A DNA stretch of 64,000 nucleotides from Cavia porcellus (taxonomy: Eukaryota > Chordata > Mammalia > Rodentia > Caviidae): positions 4,846,501-4,910,500 of the forward strand of contig NW_026947488.1 of the NCBI RefSeq assembly GCF_034190915.1. Reading direction: 5' to 3'. This document shows positions 1-12,828 of the stretch, in pieces. Made by a program: the position numbers and the translations under genes. How positions within the stretch are numbered: position 1 is the first letter of the stretch; the number at the start of each line of letters is the position of its first letter. Below the pieces are notes generated by a model, which ran no database searches, had not been told where the DNA came from, and saw nothing but the letters and a program-made list of their open reading frames with translations.

Positions 1-3000
1 CCAGAGGCCCATCCCAGGAGAGAAGAAGATGAACTGATGGACCCATTGGGAAGCCATGTCACTTGTGTGGACTGCAACAGGGGCCCAGGGCCTGAAGCAT
101 GTTCCATCAAACTCATCTCACTGTTTCTGCTCTTTGGATTCTTCCATACTTGTATAGGATAGAAACTAATCCCTGGAAAAGCTAAAAGGCCTTTCTGGAA
201 TGCATTTTTAAGGTCCACTTGGAAAAACCCAGTGCTCGAGTGGAAAATAGAACCTGGGTCGTTGGCTGTCCTGCTCCTGTCTGAGTCACCAGGGCACCTG
301 GAGGGTGAGAGCCCAAGTGACCTCACTGATCAGACTTTCTGAGTCTGAACCCTGCTGGTAGGGAGGCCAGGGCTCCAGAGCCACAAGCTCCCGCTTGAGA
401 CCCTGGAGTAGGTGCAGGAAGCACTGCTCAAGAGACACCAGAGTGTGGGAAGATTCTCTCCCCCTCCCTCCATGAACTAGACAGAATGGGCACAGGCTCC
501 CCGGTGGGCAAAAGCAACCTTCCGACCTCCAGTACGGCTCCCTGGAGGGAGACGAAGGGTGGACTCCTAGAGCAATGGTGGCACAGACAGGTCACTTGGC
601 TCTAGAGGATCCGGCCCTCTGGTCTTGACATGGAGGCTGTAAGCAGCAGCACCTGGTGAGTGAATCAGGACACAGGTGAGGGCAAGGCTCCATCCTGTGC
701 CCACACAGACTTCCCCACACCCCTCTCCAGGAAGTCAGAATCTATCAATTTGCAAAATAATCTCCTATCCCTGGCAGGGGCACGGTACATGACCAACACA
801 CGGACATGTCCTGGCTGTCGGATACAGCCTTGCTGAGAGGCCCTGACCCAAGGGACTTTAGCCAGGAGTAGAGATGGGGGGACCAATGGCAAAGGGAGCC
901 ACAAGGAGACCGGGGCTCTGGCCCGCAAGGCTGTTTCCCCGCGAGGCTGGGGGCACTGATGGACAAACGACTGATCCCAGCAGGAGTCCACTGCGACTGA
1001 ACAACTGAGAACCTAACAGCAGGTGGGGGGACCCCGTGTCTCACTACGGGACGGGACGGGAGGCGGGGGCAAAGGGAGAGGGCATGAACTCAGACTGGGC
1101 TTTGGGTAGGCACAGGTGGTGACACATGAACGTACTGATATCTATGTGTATCCTGTGCCCATGCAGAGCCGCTTGCTCTGCCAGCCGAGGTGGCCCTGGG
1201 CAATGACACCACCATAGCAGCGAGCCCACTCGCCCCTGATATTGGCTTCTAAGTTCACCCACCAACAGGCACAGGAGCTCTTTGGAGAAGGAGCCATGGT
1301 GGACCCAGGAGAGGAGCACACGAGCTGACCGTGGTGGCTTTCTGAGGCAGAGGGCAAGGCAGTGCTGAAACAAATCAGACCAACCTCCTCCCACCACGCT
1401 GAGAGAAGATGCAAAGGACGCGGAGCCAGCTGAAAGCGCTCCTGGTGGTCAAAGTCGGAATGATTTGAACAGGAAAACACATGGAGTATTATGGGATCAC
1501 GGCCCAAAGTAAAAATAAATATCCATGAGACCGTACTGATTAAATGATTGAATAAATAAATAAATTGGGGAGATGGATTAAATCTCTCACGCAGAAGAAT
1601 TTTCCAAATAGCTTCTGAAGACGCCTTGCCCTGGAGGAGAGGGAGAATGGCAGCCTGTTTCTTCAGGGGGGCTGCACGGCAAACTCCCTCCTGAGTGCAG
1701 AGCACAGGGCTTGACCTGGTCTGGGGAGAAAGGAGGCTTTGCTGGTGCTTCAGCTTGGATCTGAGGAAAAGGAGGGGTTTGCTGACTGTGAGCTGTGGTG
1801 GAGGTGTGGGAAAAGCATTGCAGGCACAGGGAACAGCTTGAGCTAAGACTGAGGCAGGAGGAAGCTCGACCTGTAGGAGCATCTACCAGAGGATGGGGGT
1901 GCGCTACAAACTAGGGAGCCAGGAGGACGTGGAAGCCAACAGCAGGAGTGGACAGCTGTGTGGACAGTGACAAGGATCCAGGGAGCTCCAGGCAGCCCAG
2001 CCTTTCCAAGGCTTTAGGGGAAGGAGGTCCTGAAGATTCTGGGGAGGGATGGATCAGGTTGGTGGGGAGCTCAGGGCGGTGGCTGCTTAGGACCACAGGG
2101 AAATTTTCCATGGAGCATGCTGGAGACTTTGAGAGCCACATAATCCCTGTCCAACCGTTTACTGTGCCACTGTGTGCAGAACATGGATAGCTGTACATGA
2201 ATCGGCAGCATTGATTCACCTGTGGGCACTGACATTTGAATTTCATACGTGGTTTGTGTCACGAAACATTCTCTGCTTAATTTGTTTTTCAGTCTCTTTC
2301 AACTCTTTTTATTGAACGTAGCCTCAGGGACTGAATCTGCAGGACCTGGTACAAAATGAAAATGCAAGGATACTTTATTCAAAGCTGCGTAAGAATTTCC
2401 AGAGCACTCAGCCACCGATCGGGAAATTCGGAGATCAGGGCACTGTGTGGGAGCACAGGTCACGTACTCAGGAAGCCACCCCTGCAGGTAAAGGTCATGG
2501 GACAAGCCTCGCTTCCCCAGGGAGAGTCCCTGTCCTGCCCCTGCAGTCTGTGCTGCTCTGCACATCGCCACAAGCTCACTGGCTTGGAATTGAGCTTGGA
2601 GCTGAGCTCATGGGCAGGGCTCGGGATACCCTAAGTTCCCGGCTCACCCCCACCGCTGAAACCAAGGTGTGGGCCAGACCGTGCTCCTTGCGGGAGGCAA
2701 GGGACCACTTGGTCCAGGGACCACTCTGATTCCAAGCCTGGTCCCTTTCTTGGGCTTGCAGGACCGAGTCCTCGCTGCTGAGCTTGCCGGCATCAAGGGC
2801 CTCTCTCTGCTCCTTGAGTCTGTTCTCAGCCCCAGGCCACAACAGAAATTTTCTCCCTGTACTTCATTTCTGTCTCTGACCTCTGACCCAGAGCTAAAAG
2901 GTACATGGGGGCCCTGCAGATAATCTCCCTTTTAACTAACTCAAAGCCAGCTAATAAATAACCTTAATTCATCTGCAAATCCCTTTCCCATGTAACAGAA

Positions 3001-3368
3001 CCTACGCCCACAAAAACAACTCACCACCCTGAGCCAGGCCCACAGTCGGGGGAGGTGGCGTCACAGTGCACACCCCTGCATGGCGTCCAGGGCGCCAACC
3101 TCAAACTCTGCAGTTCCTGCCCTGTCTGCTCTGGAGCTCTGCTCCAGGAAGAAGTCACCTTGCTGAGGGAAATGGGTCCCATCCGATTGGGTTCAGGCCT
3201 GAGGAGCAGAACTGGGGTTTCCCTAGTAAGAAGGAATTCTGTTTCTAGAGTATGACACAGAAATCCTTCCTGTGCCTCCAGCCTGCCAGTCTGCCCTCCA
3301 GATTTCAGATTGGCCAGCTCCACCACAGTGTGTGCCAACTCCCTAAAATAAAATCCTCTCATCTCCTC
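1..3368. other. 3' flank, no gene seen
   Basis: No frame here shows homology I recognise, consistent codon structure or exon-like splice sites. A short AAAT tetramer run lies near 1541-1565. The frames in this stretch are Pro/Ser/Cys-rich chance frames. Confidence 0.6.
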
Positions 3369-3388
3369 GTGTGTGTGTGCCTGTGTGT

Positions 3389-3420
<32 letters not shown>

Positions 3421-3453
3421 ATGCGCACACATGTGTATGTATGTGTGTGTGTG
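3369..3453. repeat. (TG)n microsatellite, interrupted
   Basis: Mostly TG dinucleotides with interruptions (CC, TATG, a TGCGCACACATG segment). It is followed by further TATGTG units. It accounts for the Cys/Val and His/Thr repeats in local open frames. Confidence 0.95.
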
Positions 3454-3639
3454 AGATCTTCTGGGCGTGGTTCTCTGGTTGATGGTGTATAAAACTCTTG
3501 GCAGGGAGTCGGTATTCAAAGACCACTGACTGTATTTTCAGTGAAGTTAGCCGTGATTTATCAACAGCCTGTCACACAACAAGACTTGGGTGAGAAGTTA
3601 GAGGAGCAGCTTGCTTAACTTCCGCCTGTCGCAGTCAGG

Positions 3640-3730
3640 ATTTAGCTTTCCACCACCATGAGAAACACGAGGCTCCAGAAAGTTAGATGATTGGCCCAGG
3701 ATTGCACAGCCACTGAGAGGCAGGAGCCAC
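3640..3730 (-). repeat. MIR-like SINE remnant
   Basis: The stretch GAAACACGAGGCTCCAGAAA ... TTGGCCCAGGATTGCACAGC matches the reverse complement of the MIR core (the part reading GTGTGACCTTGGGCAAG in the consensus). It is diverged and ends where the next SINE begins. Confidence 0.6.
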
Positions 3731-3812
3731 GGCTAGGGCGGTAGCTCAGTGGTAGAGCACTTGCCTGGCTCGGGGAGGCCTGGGTTTGACCCCCAGCACT
3801 ACAAGAAGGAGG
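3731..3812 (+). repeat. ID-type SINE (tRNA-related)
   Basis: GGTAGCTCAGTGGTAGAGCA...TTGCCTGGC...GGGTTTGACCCCCAGCACTAC has the A and B boxes and layout of rodent ID elements, which derive from tRNA-Ala/BC1. Divergence is modest. Confidence 0.85.
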
Positions 3813-4448
3813 CAGAGACAGAGAGACTGAAGTCCCAGCTCGTGGTGCGGACCACGGCTTTCCCAGCTGTGCCTTTGCAGCCACTTCCATTAGAGCCGCT
3901 TTCAGAATCATCGCCTCTGTTGTGTTCTTTCGCCTCAGTGCAGCCCAGTATGTTCATTTCCAAAAGCCAGGAGCCTCCTCGAGGTGCAAAGAAACAGAGT
4001 CTGATCTACAGACACGCTGGATGTTCTCTTGCTGCTCAGCCTGGGAGCTGAGGGTCCCTGAGGAGACTGAGCCATGCACAGCCACGACCCTGAGCTTGCG
4101 CCCTCTGAAGGTCATTAGAGGTTATTGAACCCTGTTGACTGATTTTGTTATCACAGAGGCTGATTCCACAAAGCTGAGAGTACACCTAGTAGATCTCTGA
4201 GCCTGCATCTGGTCACTGTGCATCAGTGAGCTTTTGCTGTGTAACGAACAAGCTACAACACTCAGTGGGGTAAAAGGGAACATTTCTTACTGTTTGCAGA
4301 CCTCTTCTCACCGCTCTTTGGATTTCTGTTCTATTCCCCTCCTCAGGCCTCTCCCAGCCATCCTTTGCTTCATACAAGTTATGCTATTCTGTTATCTTCA
4401 AATCATTTTCCTGAAACAAGCGTCATATATATTTTTAAGCATTTATCA

Positions 4449-4655
4449 GCCGGGTGCCATGACACATGCCTGCAACCCCAGGTACTGGTGAGGCTGAGGC
4501 AGGAGAATCACAACTTCGACTTAACAGGACTGTCTTAAAATGGAATTTAAAAGGGGAGGGTGAGAGTGTGACTTGGGCCGTGGTGTGGCACGAGCTTGGC
4601 ATGCATGAGGCCCAGGACTCAATGCTCATTACTGAAAATAAAAGGTCTAATCACG
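4449..4655 (+). repeat. Composite SINE: 7SL-derived half plus ID-like half
   Basis: The first half (CCGGGTGCCATGACACATGC ... GAGGCTGAGGCAGGAGAATC) is Alu/B1-like. The second half (GTGGCACGAGCTTGGCATGC ... GAGGCCCAGGACTCAATGC) is ID-like, followed by an A-rich tail. Such fusions are characteristic of squirrel-related and other non-murid rodents. Confidence 0.75.
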
Positions 4656-5369
4656 TGTTAATTTCCTCCCCCCAAAAAAACAAGTTCCCTAGAGCTAGAG
4701 AGTTGGGAGCCACGTCCCCTGGTCCTCATTCTCAGTGTCGGGCATGGCACTCGCTGCCCATTGATGATGAATTCCAGTAAAGACCTCTTAGTTTCCTTTG
4801 CCAAGGAAGATCCACTTTGATTTTGCCGTGGAGGCCCTGGGAGACCCCCGCCCTGGGAGACCCCCGTGGCTGCTGTAGTGCAGGACCACGCCACCTGCCC
4901 CACGGCAGCAGCCACCCCGGTGCTCCCCGGATCGGAAGGCCAGAGTCTACACTCAGTGCCAGCCTGGGGTTGGCTCTCTCTGAGCTCCCAGGTGCTCCTG
5001 GCTCCGGGCTGCCATGCTAGCTTATGTGGCTCTCTCTGCCACTTGGGCTTCTCTGGCTGCTGGGTCCACTCTGTCCTTTATAAGACTCCGGGTCCCCAAA
5101 TACAAATGGACGTCTTTGTGCCCCTGTGGCCTGTGCTGGCCATGATTGTCGGCTCTTACACGGGGCCAGGATGAGGTCCCTCGGGCAGACTGCCCCGCAC
5201 CCGTGTCCTACCCACGCACCCTCTACCCTGGGGTAACCTGAGGGTGACCTCAGCCCCAGGTAGCAGCATCCGAAGTGCTGGAGCTTGTGTAGATTCTCCC
5301 AGATTTCACCCAAGCTCTGTCTGGGAACAGAAATGAAACCAAAAAACAGATCTGAAAGGCACCAGAAAG

Positions 5370-5572
5370 GTTTTTTGTTTGCTTATTGTAGTTGAGGAAC
5401 TGAACCCAACAGAGGCTTCTCCCCTATTAGGCAGGCCTCTGGCACTGAGCTGTAGGCCCGGCTTCTTTATTGTAGATAGGATCTTGCTAAGTTTCCCGGG
5501 CTGGCTTTCAGCTTATGAGCATCCTGCCTGAGCCTTGCAAGTGGCTGGGATTACACTCGCGCGTGCACCACC
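5370..5572 (-). repeat. Composite SINE (ID plus B1-like), reverse orientation
   Basis: Reading the plus strand, a T-rich tail is followed by an ID-like part (GGAACTGAACCC...GCACTGAGCTGTAGGCCCGGC) and then a B1-like part (GGATCTTGCTAAGTTTCCCG ... GGCTGGGATTACACTCGCGC). This is the reverse complement of the same composite family as at 4.45 kb, more diverged. Confidence 0.75.
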
Positions 5573-6860
5573 AAACCCCATGGAGCTGTGGGTTCCTGCT
5601 TGACCTCTGATCCCAGCCTCACAAGGCTGTGCTCCCAGCCCTGTGATCAACCAGTGCCTGAGAGCTAGTGTCTCACAGGTCAGCACACCAGGCAGGATGG
5701 GTCCTGGGGCCGGGCTTGGAAAATGAAGAACTGCGAGAGGCATTCTGAGACTACCTTAGTCTCTCCCTGAAACAGCAGTTTCTGGCATGGATGATCCCTC
5801 CAAGGAAGCCAGCAACATCTGTATAAACTTTGGGGTGTCACAACCTGTAAGTGCTACTGGTGCCCAGTGGGTGGAGGCCAGGGCTGCTGCTGGGCCCTCG
5901 GCAACACCCAGGAAGGCCACACAGAGAGTCCTGCATCAACGCAGAGAAGCCCCAACTGTGGACACAGTGATGAGGTCAGACTTTCAGGGCCCTGAGTGGA
6001 CATTGGAAGTTCAAAGCCAGCCTCAGCCCCTTCTGTGGAATTCCTCTCCTGCTTGGTTTCCTGTCTGTGGTGTTAGAAAAGGGAGTCGCCATGGGACCAG
6101 AGTATGACTCAAGCCAGACAGGCAAGCTAACCACAGAGTGGATACCCGCTATGATGGAAAACAGGTTTTCACGCCCAGGGTCTGCTCCCCACATGCCCAG
6201 CTGGGTCACATCAGGGGCGGGGACCCAGTGCGAAGCAGATGCACTGCCAGTTCTGTTTCTCCGAAGTGCCTGGGGTCTGACTAGGCCCAGTGGAGACAGA
6301 GCCTCAGGCCCTCTGTCGGGACACTCAGCCCCCCCTGAAATCACAGCCACCCTGTCAGATGGCAGGGCCTGGGGACCAGGGATGCCCAGTGGCACTTTGC
6401 ACTTGACGAGGAGCTCAGGATCTCTGTTCGGGGGAGCCTTCGGGACAGACTATACTCTGCATGCCCTGAGCCCAGCAGTGGCCAAGGCAGGGGACAGGAG
6501 AGTAGCCATAAATCTCTCCCTAGGAGGATCTTCCTTGTTGGCTCGATAGCCATGGTCCGAGGTCTGGCTGGGGCAGCAGGCTTTTTCAGGGGTGACTCAG
6601 GGTTGCTGCCAGCCTGTCACCTCTCACCTGGCTGGCTACTGTCACCAATCCCAAGTCTCAGGAATCTCTCTGACCCCACCCATACCTCCAGCATGGAAGA
6701 AAGTGTCTTCCTGAAGCACACTATCGCCCACTGCTTCCAAACCTGGCTCAGCTCCCCAGAGCCTATGGGAGATGTCCACACCCTTCTCCCCCATGATCAC
6801 TGATTCCCAATCCCCCCTTTTTATTTCCTGTCCCACTCTAATGCTCAGAAATCCACCACA

Positions 6861-6899
<39 letters not shown>
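6861..6899. repeat. (CA)n microsatellite
   Basis: About 19 nearly perfect CA units ending CGCACATGTGCACA. Confidence 0.97.
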
Positions 6900-6902
<3 letters not shown>

Positions 6903-7594
6903 TGTGCACACTCAGCTTTGCCCACCGCCAATTCCAGCTCACTGGGCCACACCCGCCTTGCCTTCCTGGCTCCCTGACCCGGGAACCCCTTCCTGACCGG
7001 GGCTGGCCTGCTCAGTGTGGCCTTCTCCACAGAGCCTTCCCCCTGCCTTCCAGCAATTCAAGGCAGAATTACAACAACAGGGTCTGTGCGGCCTGCGGAA
7101 CACTGATACCTTATCTCTGCAACCCCGCAGCTCCATATATAAGGATACTGGGACACAGACAGTTGAACAGAGCCAGGATTTGTATCCCAGGTCCCTGCTC
7201 TGGTCCTCTGACCCCAGCGCCTCACTACGCTGTGGTCCCCACCTCCCTGTGCTTAGAGCTTTGAGGAGTCCACCATGGGCTTCCTGGACAACTCTATCCA
7301 CAGGACCAGATTCTGGAAAAGAACCTATGCTCAGTGCCCCAGGCTGAGCCCAGGCCTGGCACCCACCGGGCTTTGCCTCGTGGGTGCCAGGGGACCCTCT
7401 GGCTGGAGGGCCCTTCAGGCTGTTTGAGGGGCTGCCAGCAAGACCTGCTTTTCCTCACCTTCCATCTCCCCCACTGGTGAATGGCCACAGCCTCACAGGT
7501 TCCCACTTTGTCCCCTTGCCCTCCTCCTGTGGATGACTGGTACCCACACATACTTTTCTGATTTTTCATATCCTACTTCATTAGAGTTCCACAA

Positions 7595-7680
7595 GCACCC
7601 CAAGAGACAGGTGGAGAAACTGAGGCACTGAGCAGTGAAAGAACTTGCCATACTCACTTGAAGAAGTAGGTCAAGCTTCC
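7595..7680 (-). repeat. MIR-like SINE remnant
   Basis: ACAGGTGGAGAAACTGAGGC ... AAGAACTTGCCATACTCAC matches the reverse complement of the MIR core (GGAAACTGAGGCACAGAG... AACTTGCCC). It is diverged. Confidence 0.6.
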
Positions 7681-8879
7681 AGCGCAGATCCCGGAAAGTC
7701 AGCACTCGCCTGTCCCTGCAGCCAGGAAGTAGAAGCCGTGTAGTGACCCTGATGCTACGACTCTGGCCGAGCTCTTTGGGGCCCAGGTGCAGTGTTCCTG
7801 TACCTGGGTGCTCCTGCCTTCCCAGTACCCTCCTGCAGGAGGGATGCACAGATATGCAGCTCCATGGAATCTAGCCTGGATTTGCTTTTCACTTTTCATT
7901 ACTGTTATGATGTTCCTTTTGCTTTGGATTTTAAAAGAAATTAAGCATTTTCTTGGAACCCACAAAATTTGTGGGTAGCATCGGGTTTGCTGTGCCTGCT
8001 GGGTAAGCTACCCTGAAGCCACCGGGGTTAGGGGCTGGAGGAAGGGAGACCCAGGGGCCCTCTCTCCCAACCCCGCCCCTCCTGCCTTCCTCCTGCTGCT
8101 CCGGGCTGTCTGCGCAGATTTAAGTGGTGGCAGCTCCTGAGGGCTGTACCTCAGTCTCCCTCCTCGGTGTTAGAATCCACACTGCAGTGGACACCAAAAG
8201 GGCGAGCTGCATGGGGCTCTCTCCGAGCTGCCCGTGCTCTTCCATCCCCTCGCCCCAAACTCAGCCCACAGCAGATCTGTATGTGCATCAGTTCATGACA
8301 ATGGGCACCAGGAAACCAATAAACCGATTCCTCTGTGTCAGGCTGTGAACTGTGGCCTGGGCAGGCACCTTGCACCATCCAGGCCCCAGTATCCGGCAGC
8401 ACGCCTGGCTCCCTTTGCAGAGAAAGGACCAGCAACCAGGAGCGTAGGGCCACCTGCAACTGAAACCACACCAGAGCCCTCTGGGCACTGGCCAATCTGT
8501 CCCCAGCACTTCTCAGCTCTTCCATGGCCCCGGAACCCCAAGTTAAACAGAGACATCATTGCTAACCAGGCAGGGTGCGAGGGAGATCTGCATAACTTCT
8601 GTGTGTTTCTTATGATTGCAGCTCAACATTCCGACTTCCAGTTTCTCGGACCTAAAGACACTCTCTCCAAGAGTCAGGTTAACAGTCTGCAAGTCAGCCT
8701 TGACTGCAGAGAGGTCAGTGTACAGAGCCTGGGGGTCTCTCTGCAGTGAAGTGTCACTTCCCAAATATCCATTCCCAGATGGACATGAAGATGGCATTTT
8801 TGTTGTTTGTATCCATTCACCCACCCACCCACCTCGCTATCCACCTGTTCCTCTGTTTTTTGGTACTCCAAGTAAACCT

Positions 8880-9135
8880 TCATTGACAGTCGTCATAGGT
8901 TGGAACATTTAGGGGAAATTGTCAGATTATTACTATCATTTAAGCAGTGTTTTTTTTCTCCCTCAAGTATCTTGCCATTTTAAACACCTGCGATGAATAG
9001 CTTTGTAATCAAAAGTTTGGGGTATGAACATTTTCAAGTTCTTCAATCATTTTGACAAACTGTTTACATAAGAATCATTCCAGCTTACACTTCTACCAGG
9101 ATGCTGTGAGAAGGGAAATTTCTCTATATTGTTGC
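8880..9135 (-). repeat. Old L1 fragment (3'-region-like)
   Basis: Phrases such as TGCGATGAATAGCTTTGTAA and AGCTTACACTTCTACCAGGA ... GTGAGAAGG, near TTGCCAAGTTTAG, resemble the reverse complement of old mammalian L1 3' ends (the motif about lines of evenly spaced 'cacttctaccag'). Highly diverged, so only tentative. Confidence 0.4.
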
Positions 9136-9265
9136 CAAGTTTAGAAAATGCCAAAATAAATTTGAGTACTCAAAACCTGATACATTTTTTTAATTAGTGA
9201 ATAAAGAACTGAACTACGCCAGATGCCTCTTGGGCTATGACGAACTAAATCTCCTCCAGCTAGAA

Positions 9266-9412
9266 TTACCAAATAAAACGCAGGACATCATTAAAATGGA
9301 ATTTTAGGTAAACAATGAATAATTTCCCAGTGTATGTTCCAAATATTGCACAAAGCATATTTATATTAAGATTTTATTTATCATGTATCTGACTTTAAAT
9401 TTAACTGGACTT
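9266..9412. repeat. Fold-back (palindromic) interspersed repeat
   Basis: The left arm (ACCAAATAAAACGCAGGACA ... AATGGAATTTTAGGTAAACA) pairs imperfectly with the right arm (...TATCTGACTTTAAATTTAAC), which reads as its inverse. The arms enclose a spacer around 9320-9360. This is the structure of an old hairpin-type DNA element. The family name was not assigned. Confidence 0.5.
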
Positions 9413-9477
9413 ATTATATTTTTGTTAAAGCTGGCAAACCAACCCTTGAGTACACAGCTACTTTTTTAAAAAATTTA

Positions 9478-9572
9478 TTTGAATAATAGGAATTACTTTT
9501 CTCACTGGAGGTCAGGAAGTCCAAGATCAGGGTCCATCAGGGACTGGATTTTGGGTGGGGGCTTTCTTCCTG
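9478..9572 (-). repeat. MaLR-type LTR fragment
   Basis: TTTCTCACTGGAGGTCAGGAAGTCCAAGATCAGGG is the reverse complement of the 3' part of the MLT1-like LTR family (consensus in reverse: CTCACAGTTCTGGAGGCTGGAAGTCC). The copy stops abruptly at the poly(T) of the next element. Confidence 0.55.
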
Positions 9573-9850
9573 TTTTTTTTTTTTTTTTTTTTTCTTAACT
9601 GTTATATGAAAGCACAATTATCTATTAATGAGGTCTGAAGTGATATTTTGATTCATGTATACATTGCATAACATTTAAGTCAGTTTAAATATATCTATCT
9701 CCTCAAACACATCATTTCTTCATGGTGAGTATGCTCAAAAGCTTTGATTCTAGTTATTTTCCCTGCTGCTTGGTACACTGTTGCTGTGTATAATCACCCT
9801 GTCTGCAATAGCACACCCAAGCCCTTCATCCCAATCCATCTGTGTCTGTT
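9573..9850 (-). mobile_element. L1 3'-end fragment with poly(T) head
   Basis: A 20-base T run marks the reverse-oriented poly(A) tail. It is followed by GATTCATGTATACATTGCAT...TATATCTATCTCCTCAAACA...TTCTTCATGGTGAGTATGCT, the reverse complement of a mammalian L1 3' UTR. Truncated and without a coding region, it is inserted next to or into the LTR fragment at 9.48 kb. Confidence 0.7.
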
Positions 9851-11304
9851 TTTATTTATGTACTTCTTCTTTCCAAACATCAGCGTGGGAGCACCAGTCC
9901 CTCCAGCCTGAGTACTTACCATGTTCTGGGACTAAACCAAGTCCTTCGTCTCCGTGGACTCCCGTGACCCTCAGAAGAGCCCTACATGTCCTTGATTCCT
10001 TACAGCAATAAACTCTGCTCTCTTAAAAGGTTCCATGGGTCAGGTGGTCAGGAGCGCTTAGCCAGGTGCTTCTAGCTTGAGGTCTTTTGTGCAGGCGCCT
10101 GGTGGCCTTCACATATGGACACCATGATACTGGGCGTGACCTATCACATGGCTTCAAGACAATAAAAATGAAGAGTGTTACCCACCGAAAGACTGGCTGG
10201 CAGTCACACTGTGAATTTATTACATAGCTGTGTGTGCTCTGGAGGAGCAGGAGGTGCCCGTCTGGAAGCAGGGCAGGCATGGCTCATGCCATCAGGATTA
10301 GGCTCTTAATTTGCTTTTTCATAGATAATTCACAAAGGAGATCCAATCCACGCCCTGTCAGAACAATTACAAACTCTGGATTTATGGCGCCCTCTGCACC
10401 AAGTGTTGACCACACAACACTGCAGGTGCAGGACGGGTGGCGTCAGCCGATGATTTAATGGGGGCCTGGTTGAAAGCAGCACAAAGGCTGCCGGTCCAGG
10501 CCTCTGTTGTGACGAGCCCCCCCTCTGGGAGGCTTCCAGCCTGAACACCCATCTCCCTAATCCTTCCCACAACTGGTCTCTTCCCAGCCTCCCCCAGATC
10601 CCCCGAGACTCAGACACAGGAAAGAGCGGGCCTCCGAGCGAGCTGGGGAGACTGGACAGATGGCCCCACCTGTGGCTGGCTCCAACTGCGGGCCGCAGCT
10701 GCTGCCCAGCTGCAGAGACCCAAATTTCAAGGTTTTCTAAGGATTTTCCCACCATCTGGGCCCAGGAATTCCCATGCCCAGAAGCTTGCTCCCGAGCCAA
10801 CATGTGCCCTCCGAGGGTCCCCGACAGTGACAGCACCTTCTCCCCCTGACACACTTTAACCCTCCCCTGCCAGCGCCTGCCTTCTAGCCATCACTGTCCA
10901 TCTGAAGAGGGCCTTCTGCCCAGCTCGTCGTCCAAGCTGGGTTCACAAAGAGCTGGGAGCCGCGCCAGGTTCATCCTGTCACCCTGGGCTGTCGAATGGT
11001 TTTATTAGTCTAATAGTAAGGAGAAGCATCGGAGGTTCGGAGAAAGAGCCCTCTTCCCATGTCTGGGGTCACTCACCTGTCAGTTACGTAACAACCTAGG
11101 CGTTTGCCACCAGACAGGGGATCAGAGGGCACGTTTATTCCTAGAGAGACCCCAGAACACTGGCCAATTTCCTTGCCTTCTTTCCCTCATAGCCTCTTCA
11201 GTTCTCTGTCTTGAAAAAGCTCATCTTGACCATTCATTAACTCACCCAACATTTCCCCGGGACACAAACTCGGTTCTGGGCCTTGTGACAAGAATCACAG
11301 TGAC

Positions 11305-11405
11305 AGCGAGTGTTTGTTGGGCACCTTCAGTGTGCCACACACTCAGCCAAGCCCCGGACAGCTATTATCCCAGCCAGTCCACACGGTGGCCCTGCAAGAA
11401 AAGCA
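11305..11405 (-). repeat. MIR-like SINE remnant
   Basis: TTGGGCACCTTCAGTGTGCCACACACTCAGCCAAG...ATTATCCCAGCCAGTCCACACGGTGGCCCTG matches the reverse complement of the MIR 3' half (the 'gcacctactatgtgccaggcactg ... ctcacaacaaccct' region). Confidence 0.65.
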
Positions 11406-12828
11406 ACAGGGCTAAAGGCCTGGTGACAAAGAGCACCTAGACTAATTCACAGGCTTGAGCAACAAAGTAACAACTGGTGACCCTCAGCGTCACAGCCGGG
11501 AGCCAGCGCTGTTGCTCTGTAGCTGCCCTGGCTTCCACCACAAGCCGGGGGCAGTGTGCACACGCTGATCCCACATGCCCGTGCATCCTGCCTCACTGTC
11601 GTGTGCCATAAGGTCAAGGCAACATTGATTCCAGTGTATGTGCCAGACAGAATTTGCTTATAGCAACATAGTATTTCCTGCTAAAGGTTTCCTGGAAAAC
11701 CAAAGGGCAAATGTTAGATTTCCTGTGCAGCTATGATACACACAGGGGTGTTAACGCAGCTCTCCTTCTCCTTCCTTTGTGTGGAATTTTGTGGCTCCCA
11801 CTGTGCAGAGGCAGAGTTTACTCCTGAGCTTCTTAAGTTCCTGAGAAGTGCATAATGAAAGTGGAAGAGAGGCCCACGGGACCCTGCACGCCTTTTCCTC
11901 CCGTGCCTCCTGTCACCATGATGACGAGCCCAAGCCAGCCTGCTGGAAGGTGAGGGATGCCACCCAGCCGAGCCAAATCACCCCAGCCACAGCCGTGCTC
12001 AACAGGACAGTCTGAGCAGAACCCAGCCGAGCAGAACCACTAGGATAACCCAGAGACTCAGGGAAAGGGGGCTTGTTTTGGGGAGCCTTACATTTGGTGG
12101 TGACCTCCTGTAAAGCAGTAATGAGCTGACACAAAAGCCAGCAAACTTCAGACCTTTGGCTTCTCTCCTAAGACGGATCGTGTGGGTTTAGGAAGTACTT
12201 GGCCTCATGGTAATAAGAAACCGTCTTGGTAGTCCGGGGCCACTTTGCCCCTCAGGCATGGATTTGTAGGAAAGTGGCTTAGAAGTCATTCCAAACACTG
12301 AGACAGTCTCCGCAAATTGGATTTGTTTTGTTTTGAATTACACATAAAACGAAACAATCCTGTGTAACAAAGCTGATAAATGCTTCATTAAATCCCTTCA
12401 AAACATAGCATTATGGAAACTACTCAGCTGCAGCTCTGTTCAGCATATAATCCTATGAGCTGAGTAAAATTTCACACACAGGCCAAATGAGAAAATTTGC
12501 CCTAATAAAACCCCAAGAATTAAAAATCGTAAGAAAAGTCAAATTACTATGTTTGACACTTCTATTGAGCAAACTTCACATAAATTTCCAAAGAAAAGAA
12601 TACATTGCCTGAGCTTCCTAGAGAATCTTATACCCTCTGCCCCAGTAATTTCCAGGCAGGACACAGGCAGGCAATGTCACGAATTTAACGTGCCACGGCC
12701 TGCGGCCTCTGAAGGTGACAGGGGCCGGGGTCTCGGACTCTTAGGATGGCTCTGGAAAAGTTCCTCAGGCTTCAGACGGAGACAGTGAGAACTGTGTGCC
12801 CGAGGAGATGATCAGAACCGGTCCCCAT

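Larger units (their letters stand above)
5573..8880. other. 3' flank, no gene seen
   Basis: No gene recognised. The stretch contains a CA microsatellite at 6.86 kb and a MIR-like remnant near 7.6 kb, and is otherwise unique-looking GC-moderate sequence. The longest frames (6067-6549 plus; 8234-8749 plus) have no start context, homology or exon structure that I can support. Confidence 0.55.

Noticed and set aside
3021..3482. His/Thr and Cys/Val repeat proteins, and similar ones at 6.9, 32.1 and 37.4 kb
   Set aside because: These are translations of TG/CA microsatellites.
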